Shown one piece after another: positions 18,906-26,608 of a stretch of DNA of 64,000 nucleotides (its first letter is position 1; each line of letters starts with the position of its first letter). The DNA lies in contig NZ_JAGIOO010000001.1 of the NCBI RefSeq assembly GCF_017876755.1, forward strand, positions 2,961,786 to 3,025,785. Direction: 5' to 3'. The notes under the pieces are model-generated. The model saw only the letters and a list, made by a program, of their open reading frames with translations. It made no database searches and was not told the origin of the DNA. A program made the translations under genes and the position numbers. This stretch comes from Crossiella equi (GTDB taxonomy: Bacteria; Actinomycetota; Actinomycetes; Mycobacteriales; Pseudonocardiaceae).

Positions 18906-19694
18906 GTGCGAGTTCATGTCGTCTCCGACGTCCACGGCAACGCGGAAGCCCTGGCCAGGGCGGGGGACGGCGCGGACGCGCTGGTCATCCTCGGTGACCT
19001 GCTGGACTTCGTCGACTACCACGACCACCGGCGCGGGATCTTCGGCACGGTGTTCGGGGCGGAGAAGGTCCGGCGGTTCGCCGAGCTGCGCAAGGGCGGC
19101 AGGCGCGGGGAGGCCGGGCAGTTCATCCGGTCGCTGTGGGCCGGGCTGGACGACGCCGCGGCGGTGATCGAGGAGGCCGCGCGCGACCAGTACGCCCGGC
19201 TGTTCGGGGCCCTGACCGCGCCGACCTGGGCCACGCCCGGCAACGTGGACCTGCCGTACCTGTGGAAGGAGTTCACCGGGCCCGACGTGCACGTCCTGGA
19301 CGGGGACGTGGCCGAGATCGGCGGGCTGCGGTTCGGGTTCGTCGGCGGCGCGCTGCTGCTGCCCGGCACCCGGCTGCCGGAGAAGGCGCCCTGGCTGCCG
19401 TACCTGCGCTCCGCCGAGGACTACACCGAGGCGGTCCTGGACCTGCCGCAGGTGGACGTGCTCTGCACGCACGCGCCGCCCGCGCTGGCCGACCTCACCT
19501 ACGACGTGGTGGCCCGGCGCGCGGAACTGGGCTCTGAGGGAATCCTCACGTTCATCGAGCGGCACCAGCCCCGCTGGTCGGTGTTCGGCCACGTGCACCA
19601 GCCGCTGGCCCAGCGCATGCGCGTGGGCCGCACGGAATGTGTCAACGTGGGGCATTTCCAGCGGCGGGAGCGGGCCTACGCACTGCGGTGGTGA
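18906..19694 (+). CDS. calcineurin-like metallophosphoesterase
   Basis: A 262-residue phosphoesterase: VVSDVHGN (metal-binding D and H), LVILGDLLDF, TPGNVD (the GNH box with His replaced by Val), CTHAPP and a C-terminal FGHVHQP. These five blocks in order define the calcineurin-like fold with two metals. The substrate (nucleotide, phosphoprotein or phospholipid) cannot be inferred. The last genic neighbour is the TB16.3-like gene, 27 bp downstream. Confidence 0.82.
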   Translation: MRVHVVSDVHGNAEALARAGDGADALVILGDLLDFVDYHDHRRGIFGTVFGAEKVRRFAELRKGGRRGEAGQFIRSLWAGLDDAAAVIEEAARDQYARLFGALTAPTWATPGNVDLPYLWKEFTGPDVHVLDGDVAEIGGLRFGFVGGALLLPGTRLPEKAPWLPYLRSAEDYTEAVLDLPQVDVLCTHAPPALADLTYDVVARRAELGSEGILTFIERHQPRWSVFGHVHQPLAQRMRVGRTECVNVGHFQRRERAYALRW

Positions 19695-19707
19695 CCCCCG
19701 AACGCGG

Positions 19708-19713
19708 TAACCT
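19708..19713 (+). promoter_or_regulatory. candidate -10 box (leaderless)
   Basis: TAACCT ends 7 nt before ATG 19721. Confidence 0.5.
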
Positions 19714-19720
19714 CCCTGCC

Positions 19721-20161
19721 ATGGCCGACCAGTCCACCCAGTCCATCGTCATCGCCTCCTCGCCCGAGGACATCATGGCGGTGATCGCCGACTTCGCCAG
19801 CTACCCGGAGTGGGCTGACCAGTTCAAGACGGTCGAGGTGCTGGACACCGACGACGACGGTCGGCCGAGCCAGGTGAAGTTCAACGTGGACGCCGGTGTG
19901 TTCAAGGACGAGTACACCCTCGCCTACACCTACGGCGCCGATGGCCTCTCCCTCGGCTGGGACCTGGTCAAGGGCCAGATGCAGAAGGCCCAGCGCGGCC
20001 TGTACGAGCTGTCCGCCGAGGGCGGCGGCACCAAGGTCACCTACTCGCTCACCGTCGAGCTGGCCATCCCGATGATCGGGCTGTTCAAGCGGAAGGCGGA
20101 GAAAATGATCATGGATATCGCGCTGAAGAACCTCAAGCGCCGGGTCGAGACCGCGGGCTGA
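19721..20161 (+). CDS. SRPBCC-family protein, TB16.3 (Rv2185c)-like
   Basis: A 146-residue START-like protein: IVIASSPEDIMAVIADFASYPEW at the N-terminus (typical of coenzyme Q-binding/polyketide-cyclase proteins) and a long C-terminal helix ending ALKNLKRRVETAG. It matches the Rv2185c type and sits directly before the ArsA-like ATPase, as Rv2185c does with Rv2184c. The fold carries hydrophobic ligands; none can be assigned. The start is fixed by ATG 19721 with a -10 box 7 nt upstream. Confidence 0.85.
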   Translation: MADQSTQSIVIASSPEDIMAVIADFASYPEWADQFKTVEVLDTDDDGRPSQVKFNVDAGVFKDEYTLAYTYGADGLSLGWDLVKGQMQKAQRGLYELSAEGGGTKVTYSLTVELAIPMIGLFKRKAEKMIMDIALKNLKRRVETAG

Positions 20162-20186
20162 GCCGCGTCACGGATAATCGAACGTC

Positions 20187-21401
20187 GTGCGTGTCCTGCT
20201 GTTCACCGGTAAGGGCGGGGTGGGCAAGACGACCCTCGCCGCCGCGACGGCCGCCCGCCTCGCGGCAGGCGGCCACAAGGCGCTGGTCGTCTCCACCGAC
20301 CCGGCGCACTCCCTGGCCGATGCCCTCGGCGTGCCGCTGACCTCCGCCCCGAGCGAGGTCGAGGGCACCGCCGGGCTGCACGCGGCCCAGATCGACGCGC
20401 GCGGACTGGTCGACGGCGCGTGGCAGGAGCTGCGCGGCCACCTGCACACCGTGCTCGCGGGCGCGGGCGTGGAGGAGCTGGACGCCGAGGAGCTCACCGT
20501 GCTGCCCGGCGTGGAGGAGCTGCTCGCGCTGGCCGAGGTCGAGCGCGCCGCCCGGCTCGGGCCGTGGGAGACCGTGGTCGTGGACTGCGGGCCCACCGCC
20601 GAGACGCTGCGCCTGCTCGCGCTGCCCGAGGCCTTCGCCAGCTACCTGGAACGCCTCTTCCCCACCCACCGGCGGGTGGTGCGCGGCCTGCTCGCGGGCG
20701 TCGCGGGCAGCGCCACGGTGGAGAAGTGGGACTCCGCCGCCGAGGCGCTGGGCCGCCTGGCCATCCGGCTGGAGGCGCTGCGCGACCTGCTGGCCAGCCC
20801 CGAGCACACCAGCGTGCGGCTGGTGCTGACCCCCGAGCGCGTGGTGGCCGCCGAGACCCGGCGCACGCTGACCGCGCTGGCCCTGCAGGGCATCCGGGTC
20901 GACGGCCTGGTCGCCAACCGCGTGCTGCCCGACTTCGGCGCGGCGGGCAAGGGCCCGGCGGCCCAGTGGCTGCGCACCCGTCGCACCGAGCAGGAGACCG
21001 TGCTCGCCGAACTGCGGGAGGCCGCCGAGCTGCCCGTGCGCACCGTGGAGCACCGCGCCGAGGAACCGGTCGGGGTGCGCGCGCTGCTGGAACTGGCCGA
21101 GGAGCTGTACGGCGAGGGCGACCCCCTGGCCGGTGCGCAGCGGCCGCCGCTGGTCTCGGTCACCGGCACCGGCCGGGGCCTGGACGCGCGGTACGAGCTG
21201 CACCTGGGACTGCCGCTGCTGGCCGAGTCCGGCGTGGACCTGGCCCGCGTCGACGACGACCTCGTGGTCACCGTCGACGGGCGCCGCAAGCTGGTCGCCC
21301 TGCCCGCCGTGCTGCGGCGGTGCGAGGTCACCGGCGCGGCCGCGGGCGCGGAGGGGCTCACCGTGCGGTTCCGCCCCGATCCCCGGCTCTGGATGCGGTG
21401 A
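20187..21401 (+). CDS. ArsA/GET3-like anion-transporting ATPase (Rv2184c-like)
   Basis: A 404-residue SIMIBI-class ATPase with the deviant Walker A TGKGGVGKTT at the N-terminus, the switch VSTDPAHSLADAL, and VVVDCGPTAETLR, followed by an alpha-rich region and a C-terminal beta domain (SVTGTGRGLDARYELHLGLP). Homologous to ArsA/Get3 but shorter than two-domain ArsA, so arsenite transport should not be assumed. It stands between a TB16.3-like and a Rv2183c-like gene as in mycobacteria. GATAAT (20173-20178) lies 8 nt before the GTG start, so this may also be leaderless. Confidence 0.88.
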   Translation: MRVLLFTGKGGVGKTTLAAATAARLAAGGHKALVVSTDPAHSLADALGVPLTSAPSEVEGTAGLHAAQIDARGLVDGAWQELRGHLHTVLAGAGVEELDAEELTVLPGVEELLALAEVERAARLGPWETVVVDCGPTAETLRLLALPEAFASYLERLFPTHRRVVRGLLAGVAGSATVEKWDSAAEALGRLAIRLEALRDLLASPEHTSVRLVLTPERVVAAETRRTLTALALQGIRVDGLVANRVLPDFGAAGKGPAAQWLRTRRTEQETVLAELREAAELPVRTVEHRAEEPVGVRALLELAEELYGEGDPLAGAQRPPLVSVTGTGRGLDARYELHLGLPLLAESGVDLARVDDDLVVTVDGRRKLVALPAVLRRCEVTGAAAGAEGLTVRFRPDPRLWMR

Positions 21402-21408
21402 GGCCGAC

Positions 21409-21798
21409 ATGACCGATCAGAACGGCTCCAACCGGCTGGCCGAGGAGGCCAAGCTGCTGCTGGACGCGGTGAGCGACCGCGCGCTGCCCTGGTTGCAGCG
21501 CCTGGCCGCCGAGGCGCCCGAGGGGCACACCGCCGCGACCTGCGGCTGGTGTCCGCTGTGCGCCACGCTGGCCGTGGTCCGCGGCGAACGGCCGGAGCTG
21601 GCCGTGCGCGCCGCCGACCACCTGGCCGGGCTGCTCGGCACGCTGCGCGCGGCCATGGAGGAGCGCATCCCGGCCGCGCCGTCCGGCGACGCGTCGCCCG
21701 CTTCCTCTGAAACCGGTGCCAACGAGGCCCCGGCGGAGGAGTCCGCCCCCGCCGCGCCGCCCCGGGTGCAGAAGATCACCGTGGAGCGGGAGTGCTGA
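21409..21798 (+). CDS. Rv2183c-like small protein with a CxxCxxC cluster
   Basis: A 129-residue protein: an N-terminal helical half with CGWCPLC (about residue 44), then HLAGLLGTLRAAMEE, then a low-complexity Ala/Pro/Ser tail ending VQKITVEREC. The Cys motif could bind zinc or an Fe-S cluster (inferred). It sits 7 bp after the ArsA-like gene and overlaps the ROK kinase start, so the three are probably one operon. The neighbour pairing matches Rv2183c-Rv2184c. Function unknown. Confidence 0.75.
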   Translation: MTDQNGSNRLAEEAKLLLDAVSDRALPWLQRLAAEAPEGHTAATCGWCPLCATLAVVRGERPELAVRAADHLAGLLGTLRAAMEERIPAAPSGDASPASSETGANEAPAEESAPAAPPRVQKITVEREC

Positions 21799-22742
21799 CT
21801 GTCGGCATCGACGTCGGCGGGACCACGGTGCGGGCAGGGGTCGTCGACAACCACGGCTCCGTGCTGGACACCGCCCGTACCGCCACGCCCAGCGGCCAGG
21901 AGGCCCTGGAGGACGCCATCGCGCGGGTGGCCGAGCAGCTGACGCAGCGGCACGACGTGTCCGCGGTCGGCCTCGCGGTGGCGGGCTTCGTCACCGAGGA
22001 CCGCCGGGGCGTGCGCTTCGCCCCGCACCTGGCCTGGCGGCAGGCCCCGGTGGCCGACCACATGTCCCGGCGGCTGCGGCTGCCCGTGGTGCTGGAACAC
22101 GACGCGAACGCCGCGGCCATGGCCGAGTACCGCTTCGGCGCCTCCCGGGGCGCGCGGGTGTCGGTCATGGTGGCGCTGGGCACCGGCATCGGCGGCGCCC
22201 TGCTGGTCGACGGCGAGGTCTTCCGGGGCGCCCACGGCGTGGCCCCGGAGCTGGGCCACCTGCGGGTGGTCCCGGACGGCCGCCCCTGCCCGTGCGGCAA
22301 GCGCGGCTGCTGGGAGCGCTACTGCTCCGGCACGGCCCTGGCGGCGACCACGGTCGAGCTGCTGGCCTCGGAACCGGGCCTGTCCACGGTCCTGGCCCGC
22401 GAACCGGTCCGGGACGGCCGCACGATCACCGGCCGGGCGGTCGGCGGCGCGGCCCGCGAGGGCGACCCGCTGGCGCTGCGCGCCTTCGCCGAGCTGGCCA
22501 AGTGGCTGGGCGAGGGCCTGGCCCTGGTCGCGGACGTCTACGACCCGGAGGTCGTGGTCATCGGCGGCGGCGTCTCGGAGTCGGCGCCGCTGTTCCTGGA
22601 CGACGCCCGGGAGCACTACGCGCGCCAGGTGACCGGAGCCGGTCACCGGCCGCTGGCACGGATCCGTCCGGCGCAGCTGGGCGACGACGCGGGCATCGTG
22701 GGCGCGGCGGCCCTGGCGGCGGACCTGGTGGCCCGGGTCTAG
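21792..22742 (+). CDS. ROK-family sugar kinase (glucokinase-like)
   Basis: A 316-residue kinase with N-terminal ATP-binding GIDVGGTTVRAGVVD, the catalytic region LEHDANAAAMAEYRFGAS, GTGIGGALLVDGE, and the ROK zinc signature GHLRVVPDGRPCPCGKRGCWE with its cysteines. The C-terminal VVVIGGGVSES is also typical. Phosphorylation of glucose or N-acetylmannosamine-like sugars is expected; similar actinobacterial genes encode the main glucokinase. GTG 21792 overlaps the preceding stop. Confidence 0.88.
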   Translation: MLTVGIDVGGTTVRAGVVDNHGSVLDTARTATPSGQEALEDAIARVAEQLTQRHDVSAVGLAVAGFVTEDRRGVRFAPHLAWRQAPVADHMSRRLRLPVVLEHDANAAAMAEYRFGASRGARVSVMVALGTGIGGALLVDGEVFRGAHGVAPELGHLRVVPDGRPCPCGKRGCWERYCSGTALAATTVELLASEPGLSTVLAREPVRDGRTITGRAVGGAAREGDPLALRAFAELAKWLGEGLALVADVYDPEVVVIGGGVSESAPLFLDDAREHYARQVTGAGHRPLARIRPAQLGDDAGIVGAAALAADLVARV

Positions 22743-22766
22743 CTGGCAGGGCCTGGAAACGCGAAA

Positions 22767-22796
22767 CGGACCCGGCGCGACGATGCGCGGGGTCCG
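22767..22796. terminator. bidirectional terminator
   Basis: 12-bp stem with one mismatch (CGGACCCGGCGC against GCGCGGGGTCCG), 6-nt loop, between the ROK gene and the convergent small ORF. Confidence 0.65.
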
Positions 22797-22820
22797 TGCG
22801 AGTGGTGGAGCCGGTGGGGC

Positions 22821-22949
22821 TCAGCGGCCGCTGCGGCGGAACAGGCGGCGACGGCCACCCGTGGCGTTGCGGCGGTGCTGCTTCTGCTCCCGCGCCCAGG
22901 TGTTCTCCGCGAGCGCCTTGGCGAGCCACATGGCCTGGAGCTGGTCCAT
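22821..22949 (-). CDS. small basic hypothetical protein (42 aa)
   Basis: A short ORF: an amphipathic N-terminal helix (MDQLQAMWLAKALAENTWAR) followed by an Arg-rich tail (RRNATGGRRRLFRRSGR). The composition is strongly protein-like. The reading frame is closed just upstream by a stop, so this ATG, or a rarer start within 15 codons, is needed; a purine-rich GGAAGG lies about 13 nt before it. The convergent terminator at 22767-22796 fits its end. No family recognised; a nucleic-acid or membrane-surface binding role would be speculation. Confidence 0.5.
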   Translation of the reverse strand: MDQLQAMWLAKALAENTWAREQKQHRRNATGGRRRLFRRSGR

Positions 22950-23118
22950 CTCGGTGGGCCTGCCTTCCGTCTTCTGTATCGGTTCGGACGCCCCTCACGC
23001 TACGTGTCCCTGAATCGATGCACAAACGAAAAAGCCCAGTTCGTGGGCCACTTCACGATGTAACCGCGCCCACTGTGAGCGCGGTCTCGCACCCCCCCAT
23101 CGACCGACCCGACACACC

Positions 23119-23283
23119 GTGTTGGCCGATCTCGTACCTCGTGTTGGCCGATCTCGAACAGCCCGGCCCGCGCCACCGACCAACTCGGCCAGCACGAATG
23201 ACCGGCTCGGCCAACACGAGGTACGGGCCAGGCCAACACGAGGTGCGAAGTCGGCCAACACGAGGTACCGGAGCGGCCAACAC
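23119..23283. repeat. long-hairpin repeat, copy 1 (GTGTTGGCC family)
   Basis: Intergenic cluster of seven copies of CGGCCAACAC or its complement GTGTTGGCCG: two in minus orientation (23119, 23141), one degenerate (23187), and four in plus orientation (23208, 23231, 23252, 23274), most followed by GAGGTAC or its equivalent. The left pair can fold against the right copies into a dyad with arms of about 33 bp. The same motif recurs at 36.25-36.61 kb. About 585 bp lie between 22742 and 23328; this repeat and the 42-aa ORF are what I see there. Confidence 0.8.
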
Positions 23284-23327
23284 GGGCATCCGGAGTGGCC
23301 GAGCCGGGCCTTCTGGGCGGTTTCGGG

Positions 23328-23798
23328 TCAGACCTGGGCGCCGTCGTCCCAGCCGGAGTCGGCGGGCGGGCCCTTGCGCATGTTCACCACGAGCCAGCCG
23401 ATGCCACCGCTGATGAGCAGCAGGCCCAGCGGGAAGGCCGTGCTCCACAGCATGCCGATGAGGCCGTGGAGGAAGAACAGCAGGATGCCCAGGCCGATCA
23501 GGACCAGGGCGGCGACCGTGGTGCGGCGCAGCGGCGGGATGGGCGGGGGCTCCGGGGGCTCGTAGTGGCCCTCGTCGTCAGCGGGCTTGGCCGGTTCCGG
23601 ACCGTCCTCGGCCTCCGGTTCGGGCTTGGCGGCGCGTTCCGCGTCCGGCACGGCGGCAGCGGCGGCCGCGGCCTGGGCGGCCTCCGGGGTGTCGGGCCAC
23701 TCCGGGGCGTGGCCCTCACGGCGCAGCCCCGCCACGATCGCCTCGAAGGCGGCGTCGACGTCCTCCGGGCCGTTGGTCTCCTCCGCGCGGTTGCTCAT
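23328..23798 (-). CDS. membrane hypothetical protein with acidic/Pro-rich N-terminus
   Basis: A 156-residue protein. Residues 1-90 are hydrophilic (Ala/Glu/Pro-rich, many PEPEAEDGPEP-like runs). Two hydrophobic helices follow at about 92-115 and 118-140, then a short polar tail. ATG 23798 begins MSNRAEETNG; the frame is open for 31 more codons, but those read like non-coding sequence. No function assigned. Divergent from the plsC homologue. Confidence 0.7.
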   Translation of the reverse strand: MSNRAEETNGPEDVDAAFEAIVAGLRREGHAPEWPDTPEAAQAAAAAAAVPDAERAAKPEPEAEDGPEPAKPADDEGHYEPPEPPPIPPLRRTTVAALVLIGLGILLFFLHGLIGMLWSTAFPLGLLLISGGIGWLVVNMRKGPPADSGWDDGAQV

Positions 23799-24015
23799 CA
23801 CCCGCCATCGTCCCACGAGACCGGGCGTGCTGGCAGGCGTCCGGCGGTACCAAGTGCAACCGACAGGAAGGGCAGCCGAGCCGGCCGGCACGGCCTAAGG
23901 TGTGTCTCATCACCTGTGCACGTCAACGGGTGCGTTGGCGTTGTGCCCGGACGATCTCGCTCCGTAGTCTGGGCACCACCGGCCTGGCCTGGGCTTGAGG
24001 GAGGCGCTTTCCGCG

Positions 24016-24723
24016 GTGTTGTGGTGGGTGATGAAGTGGGTCCTGCTCGGGCCGATCTTGCGGTTGTTCTTCCGTCCTTCGATCCAGGGCCTTGAAAACA
24101 TCCCTGAGTCCGGTGGGGCCATCCTGGCCAGCAACCACCTGGCGGTCGCGGACTCCTTCTTCCTTCCGCTGATGGTGCCGCGCCGGGTGACGTTCCTGGC
24201 CAAGCGCGAGTACTTCACCGGCAAGGGGATCAAGGGCCGCTTCAAGCGCGCGTTCTTCGGCGGGCTGGGCCAGGTGCCCATCGACCGCTCGAGCGCGGCC
24301 GCGGCCCAGGCGGCGCTGGACACCGGCGTGCGGCTGCTCAAGGAGGGCAAGCTCCTGGGCATCTACCCGGAGGGCACGCGCTCCCCGGACGGCCGCCTGT
24401 ACAAGGGCAAGACCGGCATGGCGCGGATGGCGCTGGAGGCCGGGGTGCCCGTGGTCCCGGTGATCATGGTCGGCACGGACAAGGCCAACCCCATCGGGTC
24501 CAAGATGTGGCGGCCGTACAAGATCCGCATCATCGTCGGCAAGCCCCTGGACTTCTCCCGCTACGAGGGCCTGGGCGGCGACCGCTTCATCGAGCGGTCG
24601 ATTACCGACGAGGTCATGTACGCGCTGATGGAGATGTCCGGCCAGGAGTACGTCGACGTCTACGCGGCCAAGGTCAAGGACGCCCCGGCGAGCCCGAAGG
24701 TGCCCAGCGGCAAGGCCGCCTGA
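24016..24723 (+). CDS. plsC: 1-acylglycerol-3-phosphate O-acyltransferase
   Basis: PlsC-family acyltransferase of phospholipid synthesis (lysophosphatidate to phosphatidate), matching Rv2182c in neighbourhood. Motif I NHLAVAD (the NHxxxxD catalytic pair) near residue 38, and motif III YPEGTRSPDG. A hydrophobic N-terminal segment anchors it to the membrane. Start chosen at GTG 24016, with GGGAGG ending about 11 nt upstream; ATG 24031 and TTG 23995 are alternatives. The next gene is the Rv2179c-type RNase. Confidence 0.88.
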   Translation: MLWWVMKWVLLGPILRLFFRPSIQGLENIPESGGAILASNHLAVADSFFLPLMVPRRVTFLAKREYFTGKGIKGRFKRAFFGGLGQVPIDRSSAAAAQAALDTGVRLLKEGKLLGIYPEGTRSPDGRLYKGKTGMARMALEAGVPVVPVIMVGTDKANPIGSKMWRPYKIRIIVGKPLDFSRYEGLGGDRFIERSITDEVMYALMEMSGQEYVDVYAAKVKDAPASPKVPSGKAA

Positions 24724-24755
24724 GCGCCGGGCACAACCGCCGGGTGGCCTACGAC

Positions 24756-24761
24756 TAACCT
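24756..24761 (+). promoter_or_regulatory. candidate -10 box (leaderless)
   Basis: TAACCT ends 7 nt before GTG 24769; no Shine-Dalgarno. Confidence 0.5.
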
Positions 24762-24768
24762 TGCCTCG

Positions 24769-25272
24769 GTGCGGTTCTTCTACGACTGTGAGTTCATCGA
24801 GGACGGTGTGACCATCGACCTCGTCTCCATCGGGGTGGTCGGTGAGGACGGGCGGGAGTACTACGCCGTCTCCACCGAGTTCGACCCCGAGCGAGCCGGG
24901 CCCTGGGTGCGCCAGAACGTGCTCGACAAGCTCCCGCCGCCCTCCGACCCGCACTGGCGCAGCCGCAACCAGATCCGCCGCGAGCTGCTGGACTTCGTCA
25001 CCGAGTCCGACCGGCAGCCGGAGCTGTGGGCCTGGTTCGCCGCCTACGACCACGTCGCGCTGGCCCAGCTGTGGGGCGCGATGCCCGCGCTGCCGCCCGA
25101 GCTGCCCCGGTTCACCCGCGACCTGAGGCAGCGCTGGGAGGACCTGGGCAAGCCCCGCCTGCCCGCACCGCCGCCGGACGCGCACGACGCGTTGGCGGAT
25201 GCCCGCCACAACTACTCGCGCTGGCAGGTCATGGAGCAGACCAGGCAGCGCAAGGGTTTCGCGGTCCGCTGA
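24769..25272 (+). CDS. 3'-5' exoribonuclease, Rv2179c family
   Basis: A 167-residue DEDDh-type RNase: FFYDCEFIEDG supplies the first D and E, LWAWFAAYDH the middle D, and HDALADARHNYSRW the H and last D. Rv2179c of M. tuberculosis is a founding member and degrades 3' overhangs of structured RNA (recalled). The length equals the family norm. It lies between plsC and a phosphofructokinase, near the Rv2178c (aroG) homologue. Confidence 0.9.
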   Translation: MRFFYDCEFIEDGVTIDLVSIGVVGEDGREYYAVSTEFDPERAGPWVRQNVLDKLPPPSDPHWRSRNQIRRELLDFVTESDRQPELWAWFAAYDHVALAQLWGAMPALPPELPRFTRDLRQRWEDLGKPRLPAPPPDAHDALADARHNYSRWQVMEQTRQRKGFAVR

Positions 25273-25413
25273 GCCCCCGCCACGTTGCGCGGAAGTTCCG
25301 ACGAGGTTGCCGGTAATAGGGACCCCCCTTGCTGCACCGATCCAGCTACCGGCACACTCGGCGGCGACGCGAGAGAGACGCCGCTCACAGTCGGCGTGAC
25401 GAGGAGGCTCCAG

Positions 25414-26439
25414 ATGCGCATTGGTGTGCTCACGGGCGGCGGCGACTGCCCGGGGCTGAACGCGGTTATCCGGGCGGTTGTCCGCAAGGGCGTCGAGGTC
25501 TACGGCCACGAGTTCGTCGGGTTCCGCAACGGCTGGAAGGGTCCGATCGAGGGCCAGACCAAGCCGCTGGGACTGGACCAGGTCGAGGACATCCTGACTC
25601 GCGGCGGCACGATCCTCGGCTCCTCCCGCACCAACCCGTACAAGGTCGAGGGCGGCGTCGAGGCCATCCGCAAGAACCTGGCCGAGCTGGGCGTGGACGC
25701 CCTGGTCGCCATCGGTGGCGAGGACACGCTCGGCGTGGCCAAGAAGCTGACCGACGACGGCATCGGCGTGGTGGGTGTGCCGAAGACGATCGACAACGAC
25801 CTCGGCGCCACCGACTACACCTTCGGCTTCGACACGGCGGTGCACATCGCCACCGAGGCCATCGACCGCCTGCGCACGACGGCCGAGTCCCACCACCGGG
25901 CCCTGGTCGTCGAGGTGATGGGCAGGCACGCGGGCTGGATCGCCCTGCACTCGGGCCTGGCGGGTGGCGCCAACGTCATCCTGGTCCCGGAGAAGAAGTT
26001 CAGCGTGGACAAGGTCGTCGAGTGGGTGCAGCGCCGCTTCGAGCGCGAGTACGCACCGATCATCGTGGTCGCCGAGGGCGCCATGCCCGAGGACGGCGGC
26101 GAGGTCCTGCTCACCGGTGAGAAGGACGCGTTCGGCCACGTCCGCCTGGGCGGCATCGGCACCTGGCTGGCCGACGAGATCGCCAGCCGCACCGGCAAGG
26201 AGTCCCGCGCCGTGGTCCTGGGCCACACCCAGCGCGGCGGCACCCCGACCGCCTACGACCGCGTCCTGGCCACCCGGTTCGGCCTGCACGCGATCGACGC
26301 GGTGCACGAGCGCGACTTCGGTGTGATGACGGCGCTCAAGGGCACCGACATCGTGCGGGTCAAGCTGGCCGAGGCCACCGCCGAGCTGAAGACCGTCCCG
26401 ATGGACCGATACGCCGAGGCAGAGGTCTTCTTCGGCTGA
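25414..26439 (+). CDS. 6-phosphofructokinase with pyrophosphate-type active site
   Basis: A 341-residue PfkA-superfamily enzyme phosphorylating fructose 6-phosphate. Motifs: GVLTGGGDCPGLNAVIR, AIGGEDTLG (near residue 105) and VPKTIDNDLG (near 125). ATP enzymes normally have GGDGS and a Gly in PGTIDND. The Asp at the 104-105 site and the Lys in PKTIDND are the combination found in PPi-dependent group III enzymes such as that of Amycolatopsis methanolica, so PPi is the likely donor. The Streptomyces ATP enzyme is a close relative, so a specificity test is needed. ATG 25414 has GAGGAGG upstream. Confidence 0.85.
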   Translation: MRIGVLTGGGDCPGLNAVIRAVVRKGVEVYGHEFVGFRNGWKGPIEGQTKPLGLDQVEDILTRGGTILGSSRTNPYKVEGGVEAIRKNLAELGVDALVAIGGEDTLGVAKKLTDDGIGVVGVPKTIDNDLGATDYTFGFDTAVHIATEAIDRLRTTAESHHRALVVEVMGRHAGWIALHSGLAGGANVILVPEKKFSVDKVVEWVQRRFEREYAPIIVVAEGAMPEDGGEVLLTGEKDAFGHVRLGGIGTWLADEIASRTGKESRAVVLGHTQRGGTPTAYDRVLATRFGLHAIDAVHERDFGVMTALKGTDIVRVKLAEATAELKTVPMDRYAEAEVFFG

Positions 26440-26465
26440 TCCCCCAGGGTCCGGGAACGATTCGG

Positions 26466-26497
26466 ACGGCGCTTCGGCAATGGGGCCGGGGCGCCGT
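26466..26497 (+). terminator. possible terminator after the phosphofructokinase
   Basis: 7-bp ACGGCGC/GCGCCGT pair with an 18-nt loop, embedded in a larger imperfect GC-rich stem; weak. Confidence 0.4.
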
Positions 26498-26608
26498 TTG
26501 CGTGTCCGGGACCAGTCCGTCCGTCGGGCCCGCGATCGAGTCCTTGAGGCCGGGCTGCGCCACCGGCGCCCCACCGGGTAGACAGGGGCCACGAGGGGGT
26601 GCGCGCAC

